A stretch of 62,894 nt of DNA, from assembly GCA_015657535.1 (NCBI GenBank), contig JADHZB010001650.1, positions 1 to 62,894 of the forward strand, read 5' to 3'. Both the position numbers and the translations under genes were made by a program. The notes under the pieces were generated by a model. That model was given only the letters and a program-made list of their open reading frames with translations, ran no database searches and was not told the origin of the DNA. Below, piece by piece: positions 48,943 to 61,548 of the stretch; the stretch's first letter is position 1; every line of letters begins with the position of its first letter. The stretch is from Nephromyces sp. MM_2019. Lineage: Eukaryota; Apicomplexa; Aconoidasida; Nephromycida.

Positions 48943-50622
48943 TTTGCTTGCTAGACCAAGAGGAAGAAGTAGGAAATTTGGTTTCGCACTGTTTATTCTT
49001 TCACGCAACACAATAGGCACGACAGCGCGCAATAGAGCGCACGAAAATGGCAGAAAATAAGCTTTGGAAGGGCAATCCTTGCTTTACATGCCTAATATAT
49101 ATATATAGTCCACTTTGTCGTGGAGGTGTGGAAGTATACTAAGCCAAAATCTAAGCTATACTATGATAAAAGCAGTAATGCGAGGGAAAAGAAATACCCC
49201 TCAAGGGCAATTATACATGATGCAGATTCCCGCTTTTCAAGAGAACCTTGTTTCTGCAAGATTGAAGTATTCACTGCTTCTAGTCAAGTGTTTCATAGAA
49301 ATAACAGTAGTATATAAATTCCTGAAGACGATGACTTGAAGAGTTCTTTCCACAATTCTTTTTATATTTTATGCCGTAAGTAGCTTTTGAAATATGGAAA
49401 ATCACTCATTTTACCTTTTAAATGATATTTTCTTCGTTTTTAACCCTACCTACCAATCATTTCGAATATTCAGATGGTTGAAACGCGAGGCTAGTTTAGT
49501 TTGCGCCCCAATTTCAAACTGCCGCCGCTCGCTGCGGCCGAACTAATTGCATGCTAAATATTCGCTTGGATTACAATTGTATATTAACGTGTTCAACCAC
49601 AGCATTAGAAGTGGCATTGAAAAGTATTTCTAATAAGAGCTTTTGTGGATAAAGGCACCTATGAAGCCTCGAATTTGATCGAAAACTACGCTGTTCGTTC
49701 TGGCTCTCGAGTAATTTCGTTGATTCAACAGCAACTGTGTAATGTTAACTTTTGCAAAAAGCTTAGCTGGATAAGGAGATGCGTTTTCATTAGATGATGT
49801 AGATGAATTGAAAGTGTTCGCTGTCACTGTAATGCGTATGCCGTTGCACATTTCGAGTCTTCTTTGGATATTTTTTGCGTAAATCCTACTTCGCATCTCT
49901 CATTCCAGGTCCTCCCTTTTATTCTCCCTGATCAAGAAGTGCCTGTTTCCTTTTTTCTATAGCAGTAGCATGCCTTTTTTATCTTTTCTTGATGGGATGT
50001 CTTGGAATTCCGTTCTCGTAGTCAAGCAAAAAATACCAAATCTTTGTTACCTCAGAGCTGTGTGTACACACACACAATCGTTTTTTGAGTCGCTCTTCAT
50101 CCAATTGTAACGTTTAGTTACTGCGTAACTTTTTCGTGGAACTTGAAAAAACGCGGATAAAAGCCTGTTCTTTTGATTATTTCCTCAGTTTCTGTTTTGA
50201 ATCATTTTTTTAGCGTTTAAAAGCATATCTTGAGCATCTAGCATTCCCTCTTTATGCTCAGGCATACTGAGGGGAGAGATTTATACTTGTAAATCCGCAA
50301 TTGGCTGTACTGATATAAACTGGGTTCGTCTGCTTCTGCCTCTTTATTTACCTTCAGTTTTTGTATTATTTTTGTAAGTTTCACGGTTACTATGGAATAC
50401 CTCCACCCGGGGCTATATGGTATTTCTTTTTTTTCACCCTTTGTATAGGTATCTGTTAATATTATTGATTTTTGCAAAATAATTTTCTACAAATTTTGAT
50501 GTACCAATTACTGAACAAATCAAAAAGTAGTTTATAAAATTAATAGCTGAAGAAGTGTAGCTTCCAGTAGCATTTGAATTCATTATTTAGGAGCATAATC
50601 TGGTAGCTTAGGAGTAGAACCG

Positions 50623-50922
50623 ATGACCTTTACTTTTTTCCCCCGCCCTACTATCACAGCCACACACGGCGGGCAGAAGAGAGGTCAGCATAAGAGGAGA
50701 AAATTGCTTGCAGTGCTCCTTTTGGTCAACTCATCTTCTTCTTTTCTTCGCTGTTTACATCATGTTCTCACAAGTTGGTTATCGCTTTTAGCTGTTTCTG
50801 CGACTGCTTTTTATGGTTTTTTCATTTGCGTAAGACCTCCGCTGGTAAATGCCGTGCGAGTTGTGCCTTTGAAATTTATTAAATCCACAACTCATGTTTT
50901 CTGCAAAATCCTGCATTTTTGA
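50623..50922 (+). CDS. Possible small membrane protein or first exon
   Basis: An ATG opens 99 codons that are richer in G and C than their surroundings. After a basic stretch (GGQKRGQHKRRK) come two hydrophobic segments, LLAVLLLVNSSSSF and SWLSLLAVSATAFYGFFI, the second a likely membrane helix. A donor-like GC|GTAAGA follows FFIC, so the frame may be a first exon ending there; no matching acceptor exon was found. The family is not recognised. Chance openness cannot be excluded. Confidence 0.3.
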   Translation: MTFTFFPRPTITATHGGQKRGQHKRRKLLAVLLLVNSSSSFLRCLHHVLTSWLSLLAVSATAFYGFFICVRPPLVNAVRVVPLKFIKSTTHVFCKILHF

Positions 50923-51061
50923 AATCGTCGATGTTGATATCCCCCTCAAGAATCAAATATATCTCGATGCTTTTTATGCTTACTGAAACGGAGGTTTGCG
51001 TGATGAGGTCTTTGTATTTTTATAATTTTTGCGGTACCTCTTTCTTTTTTATAATGCATGT

Positions 51062-51300
51062 TTTTTGTTTTTAATAGTGAAAATCCTCACTCAAAAGCGC
51101 CTAAAAAAGATTGCATATTCCTCCTTCTAATACATTTTAAAAAGCGTATAGAATCCTCCTTCATACGCATCTTAAAAAGAATAAAAATTCCTCATTTCAA
51201 GACTTTTTTAAATCCTAAAGTTTTTGCTTCATTTAAAAAATTAATTGTTTTTTATTCTTCTGAAATTCCTACTTTTAAAACAAAATTTTGTCTTCCCCCC
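51062..51300. repeat. Degenerate ~45-bp repeat
   Basis: Four or five loose copies of AATCCTCcTTC-anACgCaTnTtAAAAAG. The 94-codon frame at 51058-51342 is explained by it. Confidence 0.5.
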
Positions 51301-52196
51301 CGTACTTTTCAATTAACGCATTATTTCTGCTTCTGTAGGTAATTGTAACCCACATGCATGCACACTCATAATCATCACGCTGTCTGTCCCCCTCAATTAG
51401 GTGATGCATACGTGAACACTTCTTTACTATATGTAAGAGAAAAATGTACGGCATCCTTGAGCTTTTGGTATATTCTAGCTTACCGTAATTTGTTCAAAAA
51501 TATATAAATTTATTTTCTTAAAAAAACTGGAGAAATTATTTTTTTACATTTTTAGATTGTTTGTTCGCAAATTTGCAAACCATGGATATTTAGTTGCCTC
51601 ATCTTACCTATCACTAGTCTAGAGAGTTGATTTCGGAAGAATTTGCTGCGAAAAAATTTAATTTAAAGCTTGCTATACGAATGATATTTTTGTCTGTTGA
51701 ATTTTAATACGAAAATTCTGCATATTAAGATTTGTTGCGAAAAACCTCCAAATTAACAGCAGAAAATCTACTTTTTAAGGAATTCCATTTATTTCTAGAT
51801 GCCATAAAAACTAATAAATCATCGATATTTTTGTTAATTTGCTTGTTTCATGAAGAGTAGATAAAGTGACTGCTTTGAGATTGAAATTGCAGCTGCTAGT
51901 TTATACTTTTTTTCAGAGTTTGCAGATTGATTGCTTTTCTGAGGTTATTGCGATGATTTATTATATAATATTGATTGTTGTTCTTATGTTTGAGCTAAAT
52001 GGAATTTTGTGTAGTTATGCCTAGTCTATTTTTTTTTCTAGAATATCACGATATATAATTGAAGTTAAAGATTTAAAAGAAAACACGAATACTTTGTCTT
52101 TTATGGCCTTTGTATTCGAGTGTTCTCTTTGACTGGTAAACGATGTGTATTGTGGGTGAAAAATGCGCACGCACAGTTTTTTCTATTGATTAGTAA

Positions 52197-52330
52197 ATAG
52201 TTTGTTTCTTGAGCCGCACACACATTTTTTTCAATTACTCCGTAAGCACTCTGTTTCGTATGCCACACACACACTCCTTTTTCTTCAATTACTTGATCAA
52301 CACCATTTTTCATACGCTACCCAAAAATAC
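52197..52330. repeat. Degenerate ~60-bp repeat with CA cores
   Basis: Successive loose copies of GTTTCnTnngCCgCACACACA followed by TTTTTnTTCAATTACT; related sequence precedes it at 52150-52200. Confidence 0.55.
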
Positions 52331-53198
52331 GCAGGTTTGCATTTAAAGAAATTAATTGGTTCAATTTTTCAAGCAGAATGTCCCCGCACACACGCCAATC
52401 GAGGGTAATACTGTGTGTCCTGCACACCGGGAAAAAAGCTAAAAATAATAAATTATAACTCGCACACAATATCATTCTGGTGTGTTGCGCTCACGAAATG
52501 CAAGAGAATCGTTATAAGCAGGGAAACACCACAAAACTATAGAGGGTATTCCTCATACTTTTATTATTTCTAAGAAATTCCGCCGGACACACACAAGAAA
52601 ACCTTCAATTGTGCTCTAAAAGGTGCATATTCTGCAGAGGTTGTGAGATCTCTCAATTTAGATCTTGATGCTACTGTGCTGTACTTACAGCGAGCGTACG
52701 TAGCTCTGCATTATCGCAAGGGTTTTTGTGCTTCCTCAGCAATACGAAGAGCGTGTAAAAATTACCGCTCAAAAAGAGGCTATCTTCGGAGAGTGTTTTT
52801 CTCATGAGAGCCGTTTGCAGTTTATATCAGTTGCTTTATTTAAATGCATGAAATTTAAAGCATTCAAAGAGCAAAGCAAATCTGCGCTGGATCACAAGAA
52901 TTTCAGCTCTTTTGTTTTATTTATAAGTATTGATAAATGGCAAAAGAAGTTTGCAGGGCTTATTTACTTGTATGTGCGTTTTGTTTATAAGAATCGCCGG
53001 TTTTTAGGGATTGCTATAATTAACGCCATCAGTAGAATAAAAAAAACACACACACAAGGGAAAATCTTATTTTTATGTTTTGTTGCAAGATTTTCACTTG
53101 TGTTTGTGTGTTTTTAATGCCATCTCATTTAGTAATAAGCGATATCTACCTATAATTTTAGGTTTGTAGCTTAAAAACCTCTGTATAATGCCATAAAA

Positions 53199-56100
53199 AT
53201 GTCGGAAGAAAGAGGTTGCTCCTCCCAGGCTTCCTCGTTGTTGGTTCCCCCACTCGATATAATACCCTTTCCGCTGAATCCGGCCCCAGTTTTGGTTATT
53301 TTCCCACATTTAAAATCTCTGGAGTTTGATCAGAATGTGCTCTCTGAGGAGGTTACAGCGATTGTGGGGGTAAATAGCGCACAGGAAAAATCTTCTTCTT
53401 CAGCCTCTAATCGCCTCGAAAGCGCTGTTCGTGGTCATTATATATCGATAGAAGAAGATGAGAGAAGTAGAGAATCGAAAAGTACCCCATCACCGAAGAA
53501 AGATAGTCCTCGTCTTCATACAGGAGATCCTTCCCCGAATTATGAAACAAATTACGGGCTTATCCTAGGAAATAACTCTGCAGCTTCACCTTCTTTATCT
53601 AGCAGTAATGTGGTTTTAGAAAATGCGGATTGTACCGTCTTGTCTAGTCCTGTAGCTCCAGAAAGAGCAAATTGCTCATTTTCGCTTGCTGTGGCCTCCT
53701 CTTCATGGGGTTCATCTTCTCGATCTGCTCAATCTGCAGTTGCCGATTCTTCATCCTATTTATCCGCTGCTTTTTCAGAACCTGCTTCTTCAAAATCTTT
53801 TCCTCATCGTTCTATAATTCCCTCTTTGGAGGTTTTATCTATTGAAGATAGAAAAAACTGGTTGGAACACACGGTACCGACAAGTTTTCCTTCCGAATGG
53901 AATTGCAACTCCAGCGAATTTCTAAGTAGATGTCAGACGATAGTTGATAGATTGTTTGAGAAAGAAAGCTTCCCGTTACAGCAGCTTTTGTCATTCCCAA
54001 CAGCAGCAGATGCTGCTTCTGCCTTGAAATCTTCCTCCCCGAGAGGCGCATCATCTTCTTGTATATTTTCTTCAGTAGGTGAAGTTCGTGAGGCTCTTCA
54101 AAAATTACGAAAAAGATATCAAATTCCAGAGAAAAAGGCTGAGAAAAAGATAATTCACCATGACAATGTTGCGGATAAAAATGAGATAGTAAGAGCTGCA
54201 GAAGGAGGTGGAGTGAAGGGAAAAATCAGCCTCTCCCCAACGATGATGCGTCTTACAGGCGCTGAAGAATCTGCTTCGTCATCATCATCATCATTTATCC
54301 GTGTGGATGATTCTCTCTCATCACCCCGGCAATACCCTTCTTTTTCGCCTTCTCCGCTCCTTTCTTCTTCATCAAACTGCGCTACTCCCGTGCATCCCCC
54401 TTTTTCTTCGGTGCTTTCTCGGTCTTCTCCTCCACTCTTAAAACACATTCGCGCTCCTTCTCTGGCAGAAATGATCGACGAAGTTGTGAATCGTCAAGCT
54501 TACAAGTACGAGCAAAGCTCTGCCTCTTCTAGCAAGTTCGAGCAGTACAATGAAAGCAGGCGAAATCTCTTGTTAGCCGGCAAGCGCCCAAAGCTTAATC
54601 GTATGGCATTTAAGATAAATGATGCTTTTTTCATAGAAAAGCCAAATTTTTTTTCAGAAAATAACTTCATCTACGAGATGAAGAGAAAAGCATCTCAGCT
54701 CAAGAGTTTTCAGCTTGTGTGTAACTTCAATAACTCGAAGCTGATCAACCCAATGCTCAGCCAAAATCACATTCAAACTCCTCATAAACTGACTTTGGAA
54801 AGATTGAAGAAGGAGCTTTCAAAGACAGGGAAAAAATTTAAAGAGGCAAGGAGCTTTATGGAGGAAGAAAAGGGAGATTATTTCAAGGCTGATTTGCAAC
54901 AGGAAGGAGCTGATAAGCAAAAAATAGGGGCTTATGAGGTGAGTGAAGGGGGGGGGGGGAAATGGGGTTAACAAGAAAATATTGTGAAGGTGAGAGTTAG
55001 AAAAAAGTAGTTGAATTGGAAAAAGGGTTAGTCTCTTATGATGTAAAGTATGTAAAATCCGGATTTTCTCAGGTTTTTAGTGAATCCCAGGGTGGTTCTA
55101 TAGCTGGAACCCCGAGTATAGATAATGATAGGTATTTGAAGCCAAATAGACGACAAAGCAAAAAGAAGCGAATCGAGAATCCTGTAATTATTGACATCGA
55201 AGTAAATGAAGCACAAGAAAAGGTAGGGGGAGCTTTGAAGCTTCCGGCTGGGAGTATTTCTGCTGAAGTCAATAAGGATGAAGATAAAAAAGAGGCTTTA
55301 GTATCGGACTTCTTAATTGATGAAGAAGAAACGGAGGAGTTTGAATCTCAGCTTGAAACTATGGAAACTGGTTCGTGTGCTGTAGTGACTTGCAGCTTCT
55401 ATCATCCATCAAGAGGACATAAAATGTGTGAATTTGAAGTATTGGATAATCAAACACTGGCGGATCTGAGAGATGCATTTACAATGTGTGATGAAGAGGA
55501 CTTGAGCGATGAGAAGATGCAGGTAAGATGAAGATGGGCTGAAAAAAGGGCTAAAGAGAATACACTGAAAAGGGAAATTGCGATAGATATTCGCACTCAA
55601 TTGTTGGAAAGTGTGTAAGCGTAGAAGATTAACTTTTTCCCTTGAAAAATTTCGCAGAAACGGGTATTCTGTCGATTTATTGCTTTTTATTTAGAAATTG
55701 ATGAAGCAATCTTTGAAGAAAAATGAGGGTATTTGATGCTTTTTGCGCGTTGAAAAAGTCATCAAAAAGTCAGGTTTTTGGGTTGTAAAACTACGAATGG
55801 AGGGTTTATAATAAGCCTTCCAGCTAAGCTTGCTGGCTAACCCTTCTAGCTAAGCCTATGGTGTTGCCGTTTGGATGAGTACAAGACGATGTGTGTATAC
55901 CTGCTTATATTAAGAGCTCATGGCAAGGACTCTTATAATAGGAAGCCGCCAACGATATCTTATGATTTACCCTGCTAATTGAAGTGCTAATACTAGCGAT
56001 TCTGCTCTTGCTGCTAGTGCCTAGTGACTCTGCTGTTGCTGCTAATACTAGAGGTTGTATCGCTTCCATAAATTACACTCATACTATCACTCCTAGTGAT

Positions 56101-56829
56101 TCTGCTACAAACACTAGTCCTACTGCAAACTCTCTGCTTTCCATCATACTGCTTTGAGTAAATAATCAATCTTTGGGTGAAGATACTAGTACACTTGGCT
56201 TTTAATCTTATATTTTGTCGGCTCAGATTTGAATCTTCCACGCAGCAAAGTTTCTGCTAGTCTGCTTTCATCAGACTAGGGAATTTTCCCCGTCTTTTTT
56301 TAGAGTCTAACTTTTCCTTATCCTACCCCCTTTATTCATCCATTCTCTTCTTCTCTTGCTCTTTCTTTTCTAGGGTTCGCTTTTTTTCATCTCCAGCAGA
56401 CTCTACCCCGATCTTCGAGAAAACCCTCCTCTTCAGCGGAGTAATTCGCCTACGGCTTACGCTAGAAGCCTCCTAGACTACTCTGTAGAAGCGGCACGGA
56501 TATCGCCTTACCCGCCTCGTCCACAGCACTTGACCAAGATCTCTGATCTTCAGCTTCAACTGCATGGTCGCTGTGCTTTTCTTCATCAGGGAGACTGCGA
56601 ACATCGTGTAGCATTCACTTCGATTAGAAGATTTAATAAGAAGGTAGATTTCCCCTATAGGGAGGGGTATCCCCTCTTGATTTTTAGCCCTACAATGAAG
56701 ATAAAGTTCTGTGAAGTTTGCCGCTTAAGAGTATGCAGCAGAAGAGTTTTTAACTCTGTCAAACTGCCAAAGAATCCCACTTCCATGTGTGATGTGTGCT
56801 ATTCAAGTTTCATTGGTGATGGAGTTTAA
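53199..56829 (+). CDS. SNAPC3: snRNA-activating protein complex subunit 3 (SNAPC3/SNAP50)
   Basis: Three exons, 53199-54938, 55073-55522 and 56374-56829. Donors are GAG|GTGAGT and CAG|GTAAGA, acceptors CTCAG and TTCTAG, all phase 0; 881 residues. SNAPC3 is the zinc-binding, DNA-contacting subunit of the complex that binds the proximal sequence element of snRNA promoters. The last exon carries the family core: GSLFFISSRLYPD near 731-743, LDYS, and FLHQGDCEH (799-807), where family members have HQGDCEH. Then come YPLLIF and the cysteine pairs FCEVC (842-846) and MCDVC (868-872). Exon 2 ends with acidic helices. Exon 1 is a 580-residue extension dominated by Ser, Glu and Pro and probably disordered, with a lysine-rich end near 550-575. 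Human SNAPC3 is about 410 residues, so this is roughly twice as long. The first intron has a run of 11 Gs just after the donor. The start is the only early ATG in frame. Confidence 0.88.
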
Positions 56830-58867
56830 TGAGGGGAGATAATCCCGCAAAAAGCTTCATATCTGACTGGCGAGATGCTATGAAATTATGATTTTGGGTA
56901 GTTTTTGCGTCCAAAAACTGGAAAATGGAAGATTTTTCAGCAAGATTCTCATATAATACCAATGTATTAATTCAAATCATAAATTCTAAGGATTGAAAAC
57001 CGCGGGGTAAACGGAGATGACCTGTGTGTAGATGCGATTTTGCCGAAGATACGCAGAGTTTGGCGAGCTTTTGATGTTGCATATACTCCGCGGTTTCGCA
57101 GTTCTTCAAAGCGGTACCTTGGATTGCAGCGAAAACGTGCATTTCACGCGGTATATACGATATTTTGATAAAAAGTGAAAGGAATCGAATTTTATGAAGC
57201 TCTAAAGGAGTTGAGAATGAGAAGGATGTGTGTTGTATATTTGACGCGCTTGGCTTTCTGTTATATTGTATAGTTTTAGCCGTACTTTTTTACAAAAATG
57301 GAAGAAACTAGAGAGAAAATGCCATTTGATGCTGCAACTGTAAAGAAATGAAATCGGAAAATAAGCAATCGAATTTTGCGGGGGTATCTATATGTGCGCT
57401 TTATGGCGTGTGGGTTGCTGTGTATGATCTTTGGGGGGTTTGTGTATGATATTTGCGTTTCCGGGAATGTGTGTATTCATTAGCATTTGCGTTGGCGCGT
57501 GTGTGTGTATGTTTGTGTGTGCGAAGAGGGGGGTCCTGGCATGCATATGCGTGAAGAAGTAGGTCCTAGCGTGTTTGTATGCTCCCATAAGCCTACCTCG
57601 CATGTGTGTGCTACCATCCACTTCCCACCCCGTTTTTTTGCGCTAACATAAACTTGCTAGCCAGTGCGTGTTGATGTACGGTCTTCAAACCTCGATATTT
57701 TGAGAGTCCGCAAACACTTTTTTTTTTTTTGTGCATTCCCATCCGAATAATGTCGGTCTGCTCCAAATAACAGCCTTCTATACTGCTAATCCAAACATAT
57801 CATCCAAAAACTCACAAAATTTATCGAAAAACACCCCCATTATAAGGCGTCTGGAGGATGTCAAGACTGCAAAGATTTAGGCCACTAAACTATAGAGAGT
57901 TACAAAAACTAACTATTTAGTCAAATGGGAGCTATTATAGGATGGGAATAGGAGGTGGAAATAGCGCACACACACCAAATTTGAATATATGTCACTCGAT
58001 AAAAGCTGCATTGTGAAGTCATTGCAAATCATCTTTGAATCAGAGAATCATCTCCAGCGCGACTTCAATAGAAAAGATGTTTAGTTCGCCAAGCTTTCAA
58101 GAGGCTGAAGATATACTGTGTAGCTCATTTTGTTGATACTTTTCAGCCTAGCTATTGTTCCACACTTTGTGTGTATAACATCAGCTTCCTTCTCTCTACT
58201 GTTTCTAGCTTTTCTTTGGAGAATTTGTCTAAAACATCAATCTTCTGCTTAAAGCGAGCGAGAGTTTCTTTTTTTTCTTCTATTAGAGAATGATAATATC
58301 TTCTTAGCTAGTATTAGCTAGCAGATGCATATATATAAGGATGCTAGAGAAGCAATCATTCTTAAAAGGGTCTATTAAATGCACGAAAAAAGGAGAGCAA
58401 AGGAGCACTTTCTAGGCAGCTTTAAAGACGGAGCATTCGTGAGGGAGAAAAGACGAAAAAATGAAACACGCATCTTCTAGAAAGAGATGCACACAAAGCT
58501 TCGGGAGACTTGGAATGAAAAACCATGCACACCGTAACACACAAAAAAGAGCAGAATGGCTCAAGAATATGAGGGTGAATTCACTAAATTTATAAAGGAG
58601 CGATAGCATAGAGTATATAGGAGCTTGCGGTTAATAAGTATACAAGTTGGAAAGCTAGCAATACAAGGTTGGAAATGGAATCAAAATCTGACCAAATTCT
58701 TGCAAGATGGAGACAAATATATGTACACGTGTATATACATCCAATTCAATCTGGTATCTTTATTTCTACATACTTTTATCCCCATATTTTCAAAGTGCAA
58801 TCAGCTCTATCCCTGTCTAGGTCTATCTCCAGATCTATCGCTGTTGGGAGTATATCTTTAGCCTTAT

Positions 58868-59010
58868 ATACATAGCTAGATATATATATATATATATCTA
58901 TCTCTAGATTTTTATGTATCTAGCTCTATCTCCGTCTAGATCTATCTACTTATATCTCGCTTTAGCTCCTATCTACTTATCTCTAGCTAATTTAAACTAT
59001 CTCTTTATAT
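58868..59010. repeat. TATCTA/TAGCTC-type degenerate repeat
   Basis: Many loose copies of TCTATCTC(C/T)AGCT and TATATATCTATCTCTAG-like sequence, including (TA)n. Confidence 0.7.
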
Positions 59011-59265
59011 ACATATCTCTTCGCCTTAAGGTGTGCAAAAGAGCTTAGAAGTAATCCCTTCTAAGCAATGAGTGATCTGCATCAATACTGAGCTTGCAAG
59101 CCCTCAATATACACACACACAACGAAAAATAAAGCATCGCATTAAGATCAAATGATTTCTACTAATGAGTGACTGGTAATCAGAGCAGGAAGGAGCTTAA
59201 GTAGCAGAAGTGGCGACAGAAACAGCGAAATCAGAGTGAAAGGACAAGCAGAAGAGAAAGAGTGA

Positions 59266-59342
59266 GAAGAAGAAGAAGATGAATGCGAAAAAGGTGAGAA
59301 AGATGACAAAGAAGAAGAAGAAGATGAATGCGAAAAAGGTGA
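59266..59342. repeat. 45-bp direct duplication
   Basis: Two copies of a segment with AAGATGAATGCGAAAAAGGT inside a purine-rich tract. The minus-strand frame at 59197-59418 is explained by this. Confidence 0.75.
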
Positions 59343-60450
59343 AGATTTGCGTTAACAGCAAATGAAGTTTTCCCATGCATTTAAGGTGCAGGTTGTGTGT
59401 GTTTTTTTTGCTGTGCATGTGTGTTTATGTGAAGTTGTAGATGTTGCGTTTATGTGTGTATATTTGCATGTATGTGTATATATATCTCTATGTTTCTTGG
59501 TCTTTTTGTTAGCTTATCTTCTGATTTTCTGTGCGTTCTCCTCAAACCAATCAATAGTATTAGCAATACCTAAGAAGAAAAAGAGAAATTGTGTGTAAAA
59601 CACATTTTTATGGCCTTTTACAGCGTGTAGATGAGGGAGAAAAAAAAAAAAAAAAGACTTGCAGAGGAGACTCAAACTGAAGAAAACTTAGGAAAAAAGT
59701 TGATAGAGAGAAAGTGAAGTGATTTGCGCGTAGGTGTGCGGGCAGCTGCGTCTGTGTGGGTAGGTGTGCGTGTTGCTGCGCGTGTGTGTGTGGTTAAACA
59801 AACAATTCACAAACAGCAGAACGACTACACTCAAAAAAACTTGAAAAACGTGAAAATACGGCAAATTATCCTTTGAACCACGAGCTAAACCTAAAAACAC
59901 ACACACAGGAACATAAACCTGTACATACACACATATATACAAAAACACAACAATCAAAATCTACTCATTCCTCAACAAATAGTAGTCTAAGCCTACAAAT
60001 ATAATACCCAGAAACCCACGCCTGAGAACACCTCAACTTACAGTAATGTAAATCTCCACACAAACACTCGCATACAGCAACCTAATATGCACACACACAG
60101 TAACATATAACACACACGCACAGCAGCCGAAACGCACAAAAGCATACCTCAACACAAAACCAGTAACCTACAAAGAGTTTCGATTATCCCGTAAGCTACA
60201 GCTTGTGCGGAAACTTGTGTGTGTGGGCATGCTGCATACAACTCCTATGGCCAAAATCACTTCACTAGGCAAGCATTTGAGTAAAGAATTAGCAGCCACA
60301 CACACACTTACACACCGGCTTATATTACTAGTATAAACATTATATGCAGCACAGAGATAGATAGCTACGACCTCGTAGCAATTCTGAAGAATTATTCTTC
60401 AAGTTGGAGTAATTCTTAGAATTGGCTGGAAGCTTATAATACACCGATCT

Positions 60451-61008
60451 TTGTGTGTGTGTCAGTGTGTGTGTCAGTGTGTGTGTGTTTGTGTGTGTCA
60501 GTGTGTGTGTCAGTGTGTGTGTCAGTGTGTCAGTGTGTCAGTGTGTGTGTCAGTGTGTCAGTGTGTGTGTCAGTGTGTGTGTCAGTGTGTCAGTGTGTCA
60601 GTGTGTGTGTCAGTGTGTCAGTGTGTCAGTGTGTGTGTCAGTGTGTCAGTGTGTCAGTGTGTGTGTCAGTGTGTCAGTGTGTGTGTCAGTGTGTCAGTGT
60701 GTGTGTCAGTGTGTCAGTGTGTGTGTCAGTGTGTCAGTGTGTATGTCAGTATGTCAGTGTGTGTGTCAGTGTGTGTATTAGTGTGTCAGTGTGTATGTCA
60801 GTATGTCAGTGTGTCAGTGTGTATGTCAGTGTGTCAGTGTGTCAGTGTGTCAGTGTGTGTATTAGTGTGTCAGTGTGTATGTCAGTGTGTCAGTGTGTCA
60901 GTGTGTGTGTTAGTGTGTCAGTGTGTATGTCAGTGTATTAGTGTGTCAGTGTGTCAGTGTGTCAGTTTGTGTGTCAGTGTGTCAGTGTGTGTGTCAGTGT
61001 GTGTGTGT
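60451..61008. repeat. TG-rich minisatellite (CAGTGTGT / CAGTGTGTGTGT units)
   Basis: About 0.56 kb built from 8-base CAGTGTGT and 12-base CAGTGTGTGTGT units in irregular order, with TATT and TATG variants toward the 3' end. All three plus-strand frames are open through long parts of it because the units contain no stop codon. Not a gene. Confidence 0.95.
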
Positions 61009-61453
61009 TGATATGAAGATGCTACATGACGCGAACCTTATTTCTCACTACAGAACAATCTAAAACTGCGTGTGTGCGCCACTAAGACCTGTGTGCTGAT
61101 AGCACAATGGCCTCAATACAAGTGCTATTCGCTGGAGCTTTCCAGCTCCACCATATTGTGTGTGCGAGATTATATTTTTTTGCTCTCAAGTGTGCTATTT
61201 CAAATATTTCTATTGAAGAAAATGCTATCAGCCAAGCATACCTTCCTCGATTCTCGTGAAGCGAAAGTCCTTTCCAATAGTTTCTCTAAGCAGCTTATTC
61301 GAAGCTGTCTGATAAAAAAACAGAGAAATCAGCGAAAGTAATGAAGTAGAAGCAAAGAAATAAAGAAAAAGGAAGAAAGCGACGTTTCTTGTGTGAAAAA
61401 TTCAGTAGGAAAAGTTTGATAAAGCGAAGATTACTAGGTGGAGAGAGGGTAGT

Positions 61454-61548
61454 TACACACCCACACACACAAACAAACACACACACCCACACACACAAAC
61501 AAACACACCCACACACCCACACACACAAACACACACACACACACACAA
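61454..61548. repeat. CA microsatellite with CCACACAC blocks
   Basis: (CA)n interrupted by CCCACACAC and CAAACAAACA blocks; complementary in type to the TG array upstream. Confidence 0.85.

Larger units (their letters stand above)
48943..53198. other. Intergenic region with weak gene candidates
   Basis: 4.3 kb between the divergent Caf16-like gene and SNAPC3. A run of TA dinucleotides lies at 49092-49106. Plus-strand frames at about 49110-49318 (VEVWKYTKPKSKLYYDKSSN onward) and 49632-49793 (FVDKGTYEASNLIENYAVRS onward) look protein-like, but I could not join them or name a family. At about 52610-52800 a plus frame reads AEVVRSLNLDLDATVLYLQR and onward for about 60 codons. From 51.3 to 52.1 kb nothing stands out. 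Confidence 0.35.

Noticed and set aside
54949..54960. Run of 11 Gs after the first SNAPC3 exon, as a possible frameshift site in coding sequence
   Set aside because: It lies inside the intron, after a strong GAG|GTGAGT donor, so it does not affect the protein.
60451..61011. Three overlapping long plus-strand open frames (up to 186 codons)
   Set aside because: They are translations of the TG minisatellite in all three frames; repeat composition alone explains them.
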